A stretch of 64,000 nucleotides of DNA, from the NCBI GenBank assembly GCA_021287065.1, contig JAJTBE010000035.1, positions 1 to 64,000 of the forward strand, in the 5' to 3' direction. Positions 16,536-26,704 of this stretch are shown here, piece after piece. Source of the DNA: Bacillota bacterium (GTDB lineage Bacteria; Vulcanimicrobiota; JAJTBE01). The notes beneath the pieces are model-generated. The model was not told the origin of the DNA. It searched no databases and saw nothing but the letters and a program-made list of their open reading frames with translations. Position numbers and translations under genes: made by a program. Each line of letters begins with the position of its first letter. The stretch's first letter is position 1.

Positions 16536-17099
16536 TTACAGCAGTTCCTTGTATCTGAAACAGCTTACAATGTGGTCGTTTACCATTCCGCCTGCCTGCA
16601 TAAAGGCGTAAATAATGGTGGAACCCACAAATGTGAAACCTCTCTTTTTCAGATCCTTGCTGAGTTTATCAGACTCCGGGGATGTCGGGGGTATGTCTTT
16701 CATTGTTTTATGTGTGTTGACAATAGGCTTGCCGTCCACAAAGCGCCACATATAATCACTGAAGGAGCCGAATTCCTCCTGAACTCTGATATAAGCCCGG
16801 GCGTTTTTCACTGCTGAATTGATTTTCAGTTTGTTTCTGATAATGCCGGGATTCCGGAGGAGTTCTTCAATCTTTGATTCGTCGTAGTTCGCAACTTTCT
16901 GAATATCAAAATTATCAAAAGCCTGACGGTAGCTGTCCCGTTTTTTCAGAACAGTAAGCCAGCTCAGACCTGCCTGTGCTCCGTCCAGAACGAGGAATTC
17001 GAATATGAGCCTGTCGTCATAAATCGGAACTCCCCATTCCCTGTCGTGGTATTCTGCAAGCAGCGGGTGGGCTTGCGCCCAGTCGCATCTGTTTTCCAT
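16536..17099 (-). CDS. tag: DNA-3-methyladenine glycosylase I
   Basis: Base-excision repair glycosylase that removes 3-methyladenine from DNA. It has 187 residues, matching E. coli Tag. The zinc snap residues C5, H18, H176 and C180 occupy the positions of E. coli C4, H17, H175 and C179. The N-terminal CDWAQAHPLLAEYHDREWGVP region and LSWLTVLKKRDSYRQAFDNFD are diagnostic. Its ATG overlaps the stop codon of the S41 protease gene (TAATG), so the two are translationally coupled. Confidence 0.96.
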   Translation of the reverse strand: MENRCDWAQAHPLLAEYHDREWGVPIYDDRLIFEFLVLDGAQAGLSWLTVLKKRDSYRQAFDNFDIQKVANYDESKIEELLRNPGIIRNKLKINSAVKNARAYIRVQEEFGSFSDYMWRFVDGKPIVNTHKTMKDIPPTSPESDKLSKDLKKRGFTFVGSTIIYAFMQAGGMVNDHIVSCFRYKELL

Positions 17100-18403
17100 T
17101 ATTTCATACCTTCCAGAACTTTCTGAACAATCTGCCTTTCGAAAGCAGGTTCGTTAGCTTCGCCGATTTTGACATCAGGTGAAATTCCTGAACCGGAGAG
17201 GGATCTCTGACCGGCACTGAGCATATTTCCGATGGTCATCTTAAATGTAGCTCCGCCTTCAAGGGGGATGTATTCTGAAACTGCAGTTTTACCGCCGGTA
17301 TGAAGCCCGAAGAGTTTCGTGCCTTTGGTCTCTTTGAGGGTGGCTGCCGTAATCTCCGCTGAGCCGATGGTGTAATTGTTGATGATTACAGCTGAGGGTG
17401 GATTAAGGTTTCTCTCAAACAGTGAGGGGAATTTCTTTACATTGGGTTTGTATTTGATATACATAACCGGATCGCCTTTGGGTGTGAACATGCTGATAAA
17501 ATTGATAACAGCGTTGATAGCACCCCCTGTGTTATCCCTGAGATCGAGGATCCATCTGTTGATTCCTCTTTTTTTGAACTCTTCGAGGGCTACAAAAGTC
17601 TTTTCTGGCACATCCATTGAAAAATAGACGATTTTGATGTATCCAATTTTCAGCTTTTTATCCATGCCTACATGGACAGGGTTGATATTTACAACTTCCC
17701 TTGCAATGGTGCGTTCGATTTTTGTGCGGCCTCTCATAACTGTAATTTTTACAGTTGTTCCTGCCTTACCGGTGAGTTTTGCCACTGCATCATTAAGATC
17801 CATTCCGTCTGTGGATTTTCCATTGATGGATACGATTTGATCACCGGGCTGAAGTCCCGCTTTCTGTGCTGGTCCTCTGAAAAACGGATGGATTATGGTG
17901 AGTTTTCCATTTCGTTTTTCGATAAGAACCGCAAGTCCGCCATAACCTTTGGGAACCAGATCTTTTTTGGGGTCCTTTGATTCTGACGGGATTATAAGTT
18001 CGCATTCCTCGTCATGAAGGCTTTTTATTATGCCTATTGCGCAGGCATAATAAGCAAGATCTTTATTGACCTTATTTTCGTATTTCTTTACAAAAGCAGA
18101 GAGAATTTTTCCGTCGGGATTCATCGAATCTATTTCGCCGGGGTTGATTCCATAGGCTTTAAGAAGAGCGCCAAGCTGAGTTTTTGCTCCTGTAAACAGT
18201 GATTTTTCGTCAACATTGCCGGGATACCGGTCTTTGATGTTCCAGTAAATCTGCTGGATAAATTTTTCCTTTGGGGTAAATCCCAGAGTTTTTTTCTTTG
18301 TTACAAAGGGCTGGTAGTTTACTCCTGCTGCTGATACCGGCGTAAATACTGACAGAACCGCAACAGCTATCACAAACAGGGCTGTTTTCAGTGTTGATTT
18401 CAT
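17099..18403 (-). CDS. S41 family carboxy-terminal processing protease (CtpA-like)
   Basis: Secreted or periplasmic serine protease of 434 residues. The order is signal peptide (about residues 1-26, ending SAAG), N-terminal helical region, PDZ domain (about 155-240, GGLAVLI...GLQPGDQIVSINGKS) and S41 catalytic core. The catalytic Ser is S348 (TIGSAEITA) and the Lys is K372 (TGGKTAV), the usual Ser/Lys dyad. It probably trims or degrades exported proteins. I chose ATG at 18403, preceded by GAGGAAG. It is coupled to tag downstream. Confidence 0.9.
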   Translation of the reverse strand: MKSTLKTALFVIAVAVLSVFTPVSAAGVNYQPFVTKKKTLGFTPKEKFIQQIYWNIKDRYPGNVDEKSLFTGAKTQLGALLKAYGINPGEIDSMNPDGKILSAFVKKYENKVNKDLAYYACAIGIIKSLHDEECELIIPSESKDPKKDLVPKGYGGLAVLIEKRNGKLTIIHPFFRGPAQKAGLQPGDQIVSINGKSTDGMDLNDAVAKLTGKAGTTVKITVMRGRTKIERTIAREVVNINPVHVGMDKKLKIGYIKIVYFSMDVPEKTFVALEEFKKRGINRWILDLRDNTGGAINAVINFISMFTPKGDPVMYIKYKPNVKKFPSLFERNLNPPSAVIINNYTIGSAEITAATLKETKGTKLFGLHTGGKTAVSEYIPLEGGATFKMTIGNMLSAGQRSLSGSGISPDVKIGEANEPAFERQIVQKVLEGMK

Positions 18404-18478
18404 ATTGCATCTTCCTCGGCTGATTAATTGGATTCTTACGGGATAATTCAATGATTAAACGGTTTTCCCTCTGATTTA

Positions 18479-19789
18479 CTATCCTCTTTTAGCCTGTTCG
18501 TCCGTTTCCCGCCTCTGAAGCATTTCTCTTCCCGCAAACCGTTTAAATATCCTCAGAAGCCCCATCTGTAGGGTTTCCGCATTCATCCGCATTGGCTGGA
18601 AATTGACATGGGTCCAGGTATATTTCGACCAGTCCTCAGAAATAATTCTGCCTTCCGCTTTGAGTCGTTTATGCAGATTTGAACCAGGGATGGGGGTAAG
18701 CACGGCAAAATCCATATCGTATAAGCCTGCTGATGAAATAAAATCCACCACATTGTCAAAAACAGTTTCATCATCACCATCAAAACCGATTATAAAAAGA
18801 CCTGTAACAGGAAGTCTGAATGACTGGATTTTTCTTATATCTTCCCTGTATCTTTTCAGCTTTTCATATTTCCACTGGTCTATATCTTTCATTACTTTGG
18901 GATTAACTGTTTCAAGACCTATGAGAAGGTCTTTGCACCTCGATTTCTTCAGAAGTGCAAGAAGCTCCTCATCTCCTGCTATACCTATATCACAGAAACA
19001 TTCCCAGGGAATTCCGAGTGGTATCATTGCCTTGAGGAGTTCTTTTGAAAATTCCCTGTCGCAGAGCAGATTTTCATCGCAGAAATGGATATAAGGTCTG
19101 GGGTGTATGGATGCGATTTTTTTTATGTCCGTTATTACCTGTTCAACGGTTTTATGCCGGTATGATCTGGCGTAAATATTGGGAAAACAGCAGAAATCGC
19201 AGCTATGGGGGCAGCCTCTGGTAGCAAAGACAGGCATTTTGTTGTATCTTTCCGGGTTTTTTATCAAATCATATTTTGCAGGAGGTATCAGGGTAAGATC
19301 CACCGGTTTTTCCGCTTTATAAATCCGTTTTGGGCAGCCATTTTTAAAATCTCTGAGAAATTCCTGAAAAACTTCCTCGCCTTCGCCGATTACCAGAGTA
19401 TCACAGTGGGGCAGGGCTTCCTCAGGCAGCGCTGAAGCGTGAAGCCCACCGATAACGGTGTATGTGCCCATGCTTCTGTATCGGTCCGCAATTTCATAAC
19501 CCCGGAGAGCTGTATAGTTTACAGTGCTGATAAGGGCTATGTCGTATTTTTTTCCAAACAGGATCTTATCGGTTTTATTCACCGGAATATAATCTTCCTC
19601 AATAAAAACCTTTTCCCACGAATCCGGAATATAAGCGGCAAGAGTGAGAAGAGCAAGACTGGGGATAAATTCCACATCATCCATCATAAGAGCCAGATGG
19701 CCTTCAAGCTCCTCATAGATTTCATACATTATGTCATCCTGCTGGTTTCTTTCCGAACCTCTCGGATTGACGAGCACTGCCTTTTTCAT
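18479..19789 (-). CDS. B12-binding-type radical SAM protein
   Basis: Radical SAM enzyme of 436 residues. An N-terminal cobalamin-binding-like Rossmann domain (about residues 1-150; IGGLHASALPEEAL near 115) is followed by the radical SAM cluster motif C193-x3-C197-x2-C200 (RGCPHSCDFCCFPN). The layout matches class B methylases and BchE-like enzymes; the DxHxxG cobalamin motif is not clear, so B12 binding is uncertain. The substrate is unknown. ATG at 19789 follows AAAGG. Confidence 0.85.
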   Translation of the reverse strand: MKKAVLVNPRGSERNQQDDIMYEIYEELEGHLALMMDDVEFIPSLALLTLAAYIPDSWEKVFIEEDYIPVNKTDKILFGKKYDIALISTVNYTALRGYEIADRYRSMGTYTVIGGLHASALPEEALPHCDTLVIGEGEEVFQEFLRDFKNGCPKRIYKAEKPVDLTLIPPAKYDLIKNPERYNKMPVFATRGCPHSCDFCCFPNIYARSYRHKTVEQVITDIKKIASIHPRPYIHFCDENLLCDREFSKELLKAMIPLGIPWECFCDIGIAGDEELLALLKKSRCKDLLIGLETVNPKVMKDIDQWKYEKLKRYREDIRKIQSFRLPVTGLFIIGFDGDDETVFDNVVDFISSAGLYDMDFAVLTPIPGSNLHKRLKAEGRIISEDWSKYTWTHVNFQPMRMNAETLQMGLLRIFKRFAGREMLQRRETDEQAKRG

Positions 19790-19862
19790 AATCTGCCTTT
19801 CTTTCCGGTTGTGATTATTACAATCCCGAATATGGGGTTTCTATATGGAAAAACTATTGTTT

Positions 19863-20366
19863 CTATTCGTTTTCTCTCATTTCGTCCATTTCTCCGTTTT
19901 CGTCTGGTTCTACCTGTTCTTCCTTTAGTTTCGACAGTCTTTCCCTTATTTTATCGGGTTCGAAGCCTTTTGAAAACAGATGACGGAGTATCTTTTCAGG
20001 AGGTTGGTTTTTTTTAAGTTTTGCTTTGATAATTTTGTCGATGTTTTCGTCTTCGTCCTCTTCGGAATAATGTAAAAGGGATTCCCCGATAAGATCATCG
20101 GGAATCCCTCTTTTTTTCAATTCCTGTTTGATTCTGAAAACACCGATCTTTTTCGAAATCTGGCATCTCCTTATCAGACCTTTTGCATAATCGGCATCGT
20201 TGATGTATCCGTATGAAATCATCTGTTCAACCGCTGCGTCGGCTATCTCAGGGGTAAAGCCTTTGTTCAGGAGCTTTTCCCTGAGTTCCTTAGCGGAATG
20301 ATCCCGATAACCGAGCTGCTTGTATGCTGCAAAGAGCGCCTTTTTCAGATCAGATTCATCAAGCAT
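19863..20366 (-). CDS. recX: Regulatory protein RecX
   Basis: Small helical modulator of RecA filaments, 167 residues from the ATG at 20366. It shows the RecX three-helix repeats: [53 protein letters not shown] and [19 protein letters not shown]. The start overlaps the last codons of recA by 8 bp, so it is coupled to recA. The acidic C-terminal tail (about 20 residues) is longer than usual. Confidence 0.93.
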   Translation of the reverse strand: MLDESDLKKALFAAYKQLGYRDHSAKELREKLLNKGFTPEIADAAVEQMISYGYINDADYAKGLIRRCQISKKIGVFRIKQELKKRGIPDDLIGESLLHYSEEDEDENIDKIIKAKLKKNQPPEKILRHLFSKGFEPDKIRERLSKLKEEQVEPDENGEMDEMRENE

Positions 20367-21429
20367 CCGCTGCTTCCGTTGATGCGCCTGCAGAGACAGG
20401 TATTCCGTTTTTGCCGAGTCTGCGCTGAAGTGCGGGTATTCCTGTAGCTTCAATTACCTTTGCGGTAATCTCTGCGGTTATTTCAGGATGTGTTTCGAGG
20501 AATGTTCTTGTATTGTCAACACCCTGGCCCAGTTTTACATCGCCGTAGCTGTAGTATGAACCGCTTCTCTTTACGATGGCGTATTCGAGGCCCGCTTCTA
20601 TGATGCTGCCTTCCCTTGAAATGCCTCTGCCGAAGAGAATATCAAAATCTGCCTGTTTGAAAGGAGGAGCAACTTTATTTTTTACCACTTTAACTTTTAC
20701 TCTGTTTCCGATGGTGTCTCCGCCCTGTTTGATGGCATCCTGTCTTCTTACATCAAGGCGCACGCTGCAGTAGAATTTCAGTGATCTTCCGCCTGGAGTT
20801 GTTTCTGTAGGTCCGAACATAACGCCGATCTTTTCACGGATCTGGTTGATGAAGATTGTGGCGGTTTTGGTTTTTGAAATAACGCTGGTCAGTTTTCTGA
20901 GGGCTTTTGACATAAGTCTTGCCTGAAGACCAACCTGCATATCTCCCATTTCACCTTCGATTTCCGCTGCAGGCACAAGAGCCGCCACAGAGTCGATTAC
21001 GATAATGTCAAGAGCGTTTGAGCGAACCAGTGATTCCACAATGTCAAGAGCCTGTTCGCCGGTGTCGGGCTGTGATACAAAAAGGTTTTCGATATCAACG
21101 CCGATATTTCTTGAATATTCGGGATCAAGGGCATGTTCAACATCTATGAATGCTGCAATGCCGCCCATTTTCTGGGTTTCTGCAATTATCTGGAGTGCAA
21201 GGGTTGTTTTACCGGAAGATTCAGGTCCGAAAATTTCGGTAACTCTTCCTCTTGGTATTCCGCCTACTCCCAGCGCTATATCCAGAGAGAGTGACCCGGT
21301 GGGAATTACATCAATCTCCAGTTTTGTGGAAGCTTCGCCGAGCCTCATGATTGAACCCTTGCCGAAGTTCTTTTCTATCTGAGCAAGTGTTAGTTCGAGA
21401 GCTTTAAGTTTGTTGGGATCCTGACTCAT
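20359..21429 (-). CDS. recA: Recombinase RecA
   Basis: ATP-dependent strand-exchange protein and SOS co-protease, 356 residues. Walker [10 protein letters not shown] is at residues 68-76, Walker B appears as [12 protein letters not shown], and the DNA-binding loop contains [13 protein letters not shown]. The start is ATG after GAGGTG. It sits in the familiar thpR-recA-recX order. I see no LexA-type operator in the short 31-bp upstream gap. Confidence 0.99.
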   Translation of the reverse strand: MSQDPNKLKALELTLAQIEKNFGKGSIMRLGEASTKLEIDVIPTGSLSLDIALGVGGIPRGRVTEIFGPESSGKTTLALQIIAETQKMGGIAAFIDVEHALDPEYSRNIGVDIENLFVSQPDTGEQALDIVESLVRSNALDIIVIDSVAALVPAAEIEGEMGDMQVGLQARLMSKALRKLTSVISKTKTATIFINQIREKIGVMFGPTETTPGGRSLKFYCSVRLDVRRQDAIKQGGDTIGNRVKVKVVKNKVAPPFKQADFDILFGRGISREGSIIEAGLEYAIVKRSGSYYSYGDVKLGQGVDNTRTFLETHPEITAEITAKVIEATGIPALQRRLGKNGIPVSAGASTEAADA

Positions 21430-21460
21430 TTTTCACCTCATTTTAGTATTCGGGGGTATT

Positions 21461-22081
21461 TTAAACAACTTCTTCATTATTCCTTTTAGGCCCGCTGAAC
21501 TGTTCGCTGGACTCAAAGAGTGGGAATTTTTTGATAGTTGTGTAGATGGGGCCTGTTCTCTGGAGATCACTTTTTACAAGATGAATCTCCGTGATTTTCA
21601 TGCTGTCGATTTCCTGTTGTTTGATCTTTTCAATTTCCTTCATCAGCTCCGGTATGCCTTTGGGACCTCTGACCCTTCCTATGGTAAGGTGGGCTTTGAA
21701 TTTCTTCTCTTCTTTCTCAAAACCAAGAGAAGCCATAGCTTCGTCTATTGCTGAAGCTATGGCTGTAAGTTTCGAGTTGACTGATTCGGAGCCAACCCAG
21801 ATAATCCTCGGATTGTGCATATTGGGAAATGCTCCGATTCCTCTGAACCGGAGTCTGGATGTTTCGAAAGCTGTCAGTGTTTTTTCCAGAGCTTCCGTAA
21901 TTTTGTCCACTTTCCCTATAGGTGTGTCTCCGAGAAACTTCAGGGTTGTATGAAGGTTCTCCTCAGGCACCCATTTAATATCGGCGCCCAGAGTTTTAAA
22001 GCGGGTGATTACTTCCCCGATTCTTTTTTTGATTCGGGGAGTAATTGGCACCGCTATAAATAGTCTCAGATTTTTATCCAT
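21461..22081 (-). CDS. thpR: RNA 2',3'-cyclic phosphodiesterase
   Basis: Two-histidine phosphoesterase (LigT/ThpR) of 206 residues. The paired HxTx motifs are H44-T-T-L (ENLHTTLKFLG) and H131-L-T-I (KAHLTIGRV). It acts on RNA 2',3'-cyclic phosphate ends. It lies 31 bp upstream of recA, a common neighbour in bacteria, and 13 bp after the large PKD gene. ATG follows GGAGG. Confidence 0.93.
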   Translation of the reverse strand: MDKNLRLFIAVPITPRIKKRIGEVITRFKTLGADIKWVPEENLHTTLKFLGDTPIGKVDKITEALEKTLTAFETSRLRFRGIGAFPNMHNPRIIWVGSESVNSKLTAIASAIDEAMASLGFEKEEKKFKAHLTIGRVRGPKGIPELMKEIEKIKQQEIDSMKITEIHLVKSDLQRTGPIYTTIKKFPLFESSEQFSGPKRNNEEVV

Positions 22082-22094
22082 AATCCTCCACGGG

Positions 22095-24947
22095 TTACTT
22101 GTGAACGTGAGGCTGGATTGAATACCCGCCTACCGTTATTGTTCTGCTGACAGTTTTGGTCTGTCCTGAACGATCGGTCAGAGTTGCCGTAATAGTGCAG
22201 CTTCCCGCTCTTGAGAACGCATAGCTTACACTCATACCGCTTCCGATATTCTGTCCGTCGATGCTCCAGTTTACTGAAAACGGAGGGTTGCCGCCGGTTA
22301 ACCTTGACACTGACATGTTTACTCTGTCTCTCACCGACGGTTTATTATTACTCAGGCTTATTCCAAAATCGAGGCCTGTCTGCTGTCCGCCCGGATTTAT
22401 TACAAAAGTGTTGCTTCTGGTTTTTACATTACCGGAAGAGTCTCTGACTTCCACAAACATATTGTAGGTTCCTGCGTTTCTGAAAGTATATGAGGTTTCA
22501 TTTGATGAACTGAATTGCTGGCCGTTCATCTGCCATTTTACTTTGTAAGGAGGTGATCCGCCTGAAAGATCAACCACCCTGAATCTGACAGTCTGTCCCT
22601 GAGATGGTGAGCTGGGACTCCAGCTGAAATTGCAGTTCAGGTTCTGGGAAGGCTGGGATGACACATTGAAATTCAGATGTCTTGTGGTTACCGAACCCCT
22701 GTTGTCCCTTACTTCCACAGAAAGTCTGTAAGTACCCGGTGAAAAACGGTATGAAGCGGAACTGCCCGTGCCTATGTTGCTGTCATTCATTTTCCAGAGA
22801 TACTGATAAGGGGATTCTCCCCCTCTTATGTCTTCAACATAGAATCTTACGGTCTGTCCTGCCTTAGGTGACGGATCTTCTGCCCGGATGTTGCAGGAGA
22901 GGGGCTGAAGAACTCCTTTTACCCTGAAAGTTGCCGTTCTGTTTTCAGAAGTTCCCTGTCTGTCGGTTACAGTAACTTTAAGCGTGTAATCACCTGCATT
23001 GGAAAAACGGTAAGAGGCATTCTGCTGAGTTGAAAACTGCTGTCCGTTCATTTCCCATCTGAACGAATAAGGCTGGTATCCGCCTCTGAGGTTGTCGATT
23101 CTCAGCGGAAGCACCATTCCCTGATCGGGAGTGCTTGTTTCGTAGTAGATTTTATATGAAATTCTTTCGGAAGGAGCATTTCCCACCTGAACATTTTTGC
23201 TGAATGTTGCCGTTGATCCCTGGGTATCTCTTACTCTGAGGGAAACCTTATAGTTTCCGGCATTTCTGAAAGTGTAAGTGGCTGAGGGACCATCATCGAT
23301 CCTTCTGTCATCAACATACCACTGGTAAGTGTAAGGAGCTCTGCCTCCTGTAATACCCATGGCCGCAAGCTGAATCAGTTCTCCGGTGCGGGGTCTTTCA
23401 TTTGAAACTGATACGCTTCCGCGGATACCCGATGACGAACCGCCCCCTGTTACATTGTATGAAAACTGCCGGGTTGCCGATCTGTGGCGGTCGTCGGTAA
23501 CAGTAACGGTCAGTCTGTAATGGCCCGAACGGTCGAATCTTACTGTAAAACGCTGATCTGTTCCTGAATCGCCGTTGCTCATTCTCCATCTGTAATTGTA
23601 TGGTGAATTTCCGCCCTGAGGATCTCTGATTTCAAAATCCACATTCTGGCCTACTCTGGGTGTTGTGTCGCTGCTCCATAGGCTGAAGCGGATTCGTGAA
23701 CTGCCGCCTACATTAAAATTGACTGTTTTGGTGTTTGAGTTTCCATTTGAATCCCGTCCCTGAACCTTCAGTTCATAATCTCCGGACGACTGGAAAGTAT
23801 ATTGGTTGTAAGTGCCGTTGCCAATGTATCTTCCGTTCATTTCCCATTTGTAATGATAAGGAGTTCTGCCTCCTCTTGCGTCCTGTATCCGGAAATAGAC
23901 AGTTTGTCCTGTCATGGGAGATGTATCGTCGGTATTGATGTTAAAATCAAAATTACCGTTGCCCCTTACATTGTAAATGTTGCTCTGCCACTGGCTTCTG
24001 CCTCTGCTGTCGATCACATTTACAGTAGTGTAATAGGTTCCGGGGTTGTCAAATCTGAATGATGTTGACTGTGAATTGCCGATGGTTCTTCCGTTGACGG
24101 TCCATTCGTACCTGTAGTTGCCTGAACCGCCTCTGATATTGGATACTCTCGGATATACAGTATCTCCGACTTTCAGATCCCTCCAGTTGAAGTTTGAATC
24201 TCCCCAGATTGTATCAAAGGAGATTGCGCCGATTCCTGAGTATCCATGTCCCGACCAGGCTTCTCCGGGCATTGTGCCTTTGCCTGAATTCCACGATACT
24301 ATTTTGGTATATTGATTCTGAAGGGAAGTGAGATCCAGAATCATCTGTTTGTAATACATAAATACGGGTCTTGTATTCATCCATTCCTGATTGATAAGGC
24401 GGTCTGCCTGAGACATATTCACATCGTAAAGTGAAGACTGAAGTTTTTCCATGCTTCTGCCTATATCAAAATCGGAAGTTATATCCAGAGGTTCGTTTTC
24501 GTTGATGTAATCCTGAACTTTGGTAAATCCGTCATCAAGAAAATTGTTGAGATCGCCGGAGTCGTTGATCTTGCCGCTTTTGATGGCTTTTCTAGCGTTT
24601 TCGAGAACTCTCCTGTATTCAACCACAGCCTTGAAGTTCTTCCTCTTATTATCAAGAGATGCCCAGAAACTGCTGGTTTCAGGAAGGTCGGCTCTGTTGC
24701 CGCTCTTCACGAAATTTCCAACTTCGTCTCTGAGTTCGTCAAGGTTTTCTCCAAGGGTCTGGTTGGTGTATTTCCATTTTTCAAGTTTGGCATCAGGAGT
24801 TTTTCCCGATGTCCCCTTGTCGAGGTTTTTATCAATCATATTGATAAGAAGGTCCACATGCTCCTGATCGCCGTCGGCAAAAGCCGGTGTGCTGATCAGA
24901 AATGCAAGCGCGAAAATAATTAGTGAAAAAATCGCATACTTTCTCAT
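22095..24947 (-). CDS. Large secreted protein with eight PKD-like repeats
   Basis: Exported protein of 950 residues with a signal peptide (about residues 1-24, ending AFA). An N-terminal helical domain (about 25-215) is followed by eight tandem PKD/Ig-like domains of about 83 residues. Each has the pattern 'P..GQ.V.F.....GG..PY.Y.W.MNG...G....Y.F...G.Y.L.V.V.D..G'. Such domains are usually surface stalks or binding modules. There is no catalytic domain or obvious cell-wall or outer-membrane anchor. The N-terminal domain is shared with the next gene (24962-26605). ATG follows AAAAGGGGAT. Confidence 0.85.
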   Translation of the reverse strand: MRKYAIFSLIIFALAFLISTPAFADGDQEHVDLLINMIDKNLDKGTSGKTPDAKLEKWKYTNQTLGENLDELRDEVGNFVKSGNRADLPETSSFWASLDNKRKNFKAVVEYRRVLENARKAIKSGKINDSGDLNNFLDDGFTKVQDYINENEPLDITSDFDIGRSMEKLQSSLYDVNMSQADRLINQEWMNTRPVFMYYKQMILDLTSLQNQYTKIVSWNSGKGTMPGEAWSGHGYSGIGAISFDTIWGDSNFNWRDLKVGDTVYPRVSNIRGGSGNYRYEWTVNGRTIGNSQSTSFRFDNPGTYYTTVNVIDSRGRSQWQSNIYNVRGNGNFDFNINTDDTSPMTGQTVYFRIQDARGGRTPYHYKWEMNGRYIGNGTYNQYTFQSSGDYELKVQGRDSNGNSNTKTVNFNVGGSSRIRFSLWSSDTTPRVGQNVDFEIRDPQGGNSPYNYRWRMSNGDSGTDQRFTVRFDRSGHYRLTVTVTDDRHRSATRQFSYNVTGGGSSSGIRGSVSVSNERPRTGELIQLAAMGITGGRAPYTYQWYVDDRRIDDGPSATYTFRNAGNYKVSLRVRDTQGSTATFSKNVQVGNAPSERISYKIYYETSTPDQGMVLPLRIDNLRGGYQPYSFRWEMNGQQFSTQQNASYRFSNAGDYTLKVTVTDRQGTSENRTATFRVKGVLQPLSCNIRAEDPSPKAGQTVRFYVEDIRGGESPYQYLWKMNDSNIGTGSSASYRFSPGTYRLSVEVRDNRGSVTTRHLNFNVSSQPSQNLNCNFSWSPSSPSQGQTVRFRVVDLSGGSPPYKVKWQMNGQQFSSSNETSYTFRNAGTYNMFVEVRDSSGNVKTRSNTFVINPGGQQTGLDFGISLSNNKPSVRDRVNMSVSRLTGGNPPFSVNWSIDGQNIGSGMSVSYAFSRAGSCTITATLTDRSGQTKTVSRTITVGGYSIQPHVHK

Positions 24948-24961
24948 TTCAATATCCCCTT

Positions 24962-26605
24962 TTAATCATTTTTAGCAGGCTTTGCCTTTATGTTGAATTT
25001 TTTTTCGCCTGCCAGTTTATTCCCTTTCGAATCGGTAACTTCTACTTCAAGGAGGTGTTCGCCTGTCGCCTCGAAAACATATCTTATTTTATCGCCTTTA
25101 CCGATGTTTTTACCATCGATCTTCCAGATGATTTCATAAGGCGGCGTACCTCCCTTCAGGTCTACGACTGCAAACTGAACATTCTGTCCGGGAACAGGGG
25201 AGGGGTTGCTCCACCAGAATCTGTAATCCAGTGCGCTGTTTTGTGCATTTATTACTGTCGAAGCAGTTTTCAGACATCCTCTTGCATCTTTTATTACCAC
25301 TGTTAGCAATGCTGTTGGTGATTCGGGCATATCTGCTTCTCCTGTATTACCGGCTCCTGCATCCCGGGAATCAAGCTTCCACCTGATTTCATAAGGCGGA
25401 ATTCCCCCGGAAAGTTCCCGGATGAACAGTTTAACTTTTTCGCCTCTTGTGGGATTCTCAGGACTCCATCCGTAGGAAAACGCCATGGGCTTTGGAGATA
25501 CCTGAAAGATTCTGTTTAGTTTTGTGGTTTTTCCTGATTTTTCCGTTACTGCAAGGGTCAGGGTATAGGTTCCGGGCTTTTTGAACCTGTATGAGAAATC
25601 AAAGCCGTTACCGGTCTGAGTGTTGTTGATAAACCAGCGGATTTTTCCGGATGGGTATTTCCCTGTGTCAACAAGAGCCTTGAAATAGACAACCTGTCCG
25701 GCACTGGGGTAACCGGTGCTGAAACTGAAATCGGGTCCTGTTGTTGTCTGAATATTGGTTTGCGGTTTTTTTCCATCCGGGGTTTTTCTGCCGGAGGGAG
25801 AAGGGGGAGTGTTACCGTCGGGAGTATAGCCGGGAGTCTCCCTTTTGCCGGGATAGTCGGAAGCTGTATGCTCCGCAGGCTTTTCAGGATGCATTGCCGA
25901 TGGTACTCCGGCTCTGCCTTCACAGAATTTTCTGATCCTCACAAACTGCACATAAAGATTTTCTATATCTTTTGTGTAAGTTTTATATTCGAGAAAAGTA
26001 TCCCGTGTCAGATTCAGTTCTTCATTCATCAAATCAGCTATCTGTTTCGGGCTGCCTGATCCCTGAACTTTTTTTATAAGCTGGGCTGAATGGGCTGAAA
26101 AATCAAAACAACTGGTTATTTCAGAATACTCCGGAGCTTTGCTTTTTTCACCGATTTCTGAAATCCGCCGGGAAAAGTCCTGCCTGAATGCTTTCAGATC
26201 CGCTTCAGGCCTGTCTTTCAGCTCTTCTGAAGTCTGCTCAAGAAATCGACGGTATTCAACCATCAGTTTAAAATTGCGCCATTTTTTTTCAGCAACTGAG
26301 TTAAACGGGTTTTTACCCGGCATTTTTCCCTGATCATTGCCTTTTCTGAATTCTGCTATATCAACGAGTAGTTTATCCATGAGATTTCCGGATTCGTAAA
26401 CCTGCTGCTTCCACCTATCGGTGCGCATTTCCGGACTCCGTCCTGTTGTTTCCGCTTCTATGGTTCTTTTAATTGAATCAATAGTCCGGGATGCATTTTC
26501 CAGAGGGTTGTTCTGGCCCAGAGCTGTTGATGTTATTATCAGAATCAGAATAACAGGAATGCTCAGGATAAAAAATAAGTGTTTTCTTTTCATGTTATTA
26601 CTCAT
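24962..26605 (-). CDS. Secreted protein with three PKD-like repeats, paralogue of the 22095-24947 gene
   Basis: Exported protein of about 547 residues. A signal peptide (ending in the TALGQ region) is followed by an N-terminal domain related to that of the downstream paralogue; both share W-K...L.D-(E/I)..F-x-G-N, WRNFK and VEYRR. A Pro/Thr/Lys-rich linker near residues 245-285 leads to three PKD-like domains. The third ends in DSKGNKLAGEKKFNIK. I chose ATG at 26605, with 26593 equally possible; neither has a strong ribosome site. The two PKD genes are separated by 14 bp and probably form one transcript. Confidence 0.82.
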   Translation of the reverse strand: MSNNMKRKHLFFILSIPVILILIITSTALGQNNPLENASRTIDSIKRTIEAETTGRSPEMRTDRWKQQVYESGNLMDKLLVDIAEFRKGNDQGKMPGKNPFNSVAEKKWRNFKLMVEYRRFLEQTSEELKDRPEADLKAFRQDFSRRISEIGEKSKAPEYSEITSCFDFSAHSAQLIKKVQGSGSPKQIADLMNEELNLTRDTFLEYKTYTKDIENLYVQFVRIRKFCEGRAGVPSAMHPEKPAEHTASDYPGKRETPGYTPDGNTPPSPSGRKTPDGKKPQTNIQTTTGPDFSFSTGYPSAGQVVYFKALVDTGKYPSGKIRWFINNTQTGNGFDFSYRFKKPGTYTLTLAVTEKSGKTTKLNRIFQVSPKPMAFSYGWSPENPTRGEKVKLFIRELSGGIPPYEIRWKLDSRDAGAGNTGEADMPESPTALLTVVIKDARGCLKTASTVINAQNSALDYRFWWSNPSPVPGQNVQFAVVDLKGGTPPYEIIWKIDGKNIGKGDKIRYVFEATGEHLLEVEVTDSKGNKLAGEKKFNIKAKPAKND

Positions 26606-26651
26606 AGTAAAGTATTTGTAGTTTAATACTTCTGTATATTCCCATAAATAA

Positions 26652-26690
26652 AAATATGAGACCCTTTGCATTAAGCGGGGTCTCATATTT
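26652..26690. terminator. Terminator hairpin, perfect 13-bp stem
   Basis: AAATATGAGACCC (26652-26664) pairs with GGGTCTCATATTT (26678-26690). It directly follows the PilZ-like gene on the minus strand and separates it from the PKD genes. Confidence 0.8.
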
Positions 26691-26704
26691 CTTTGAAAAA
26701 TCTG

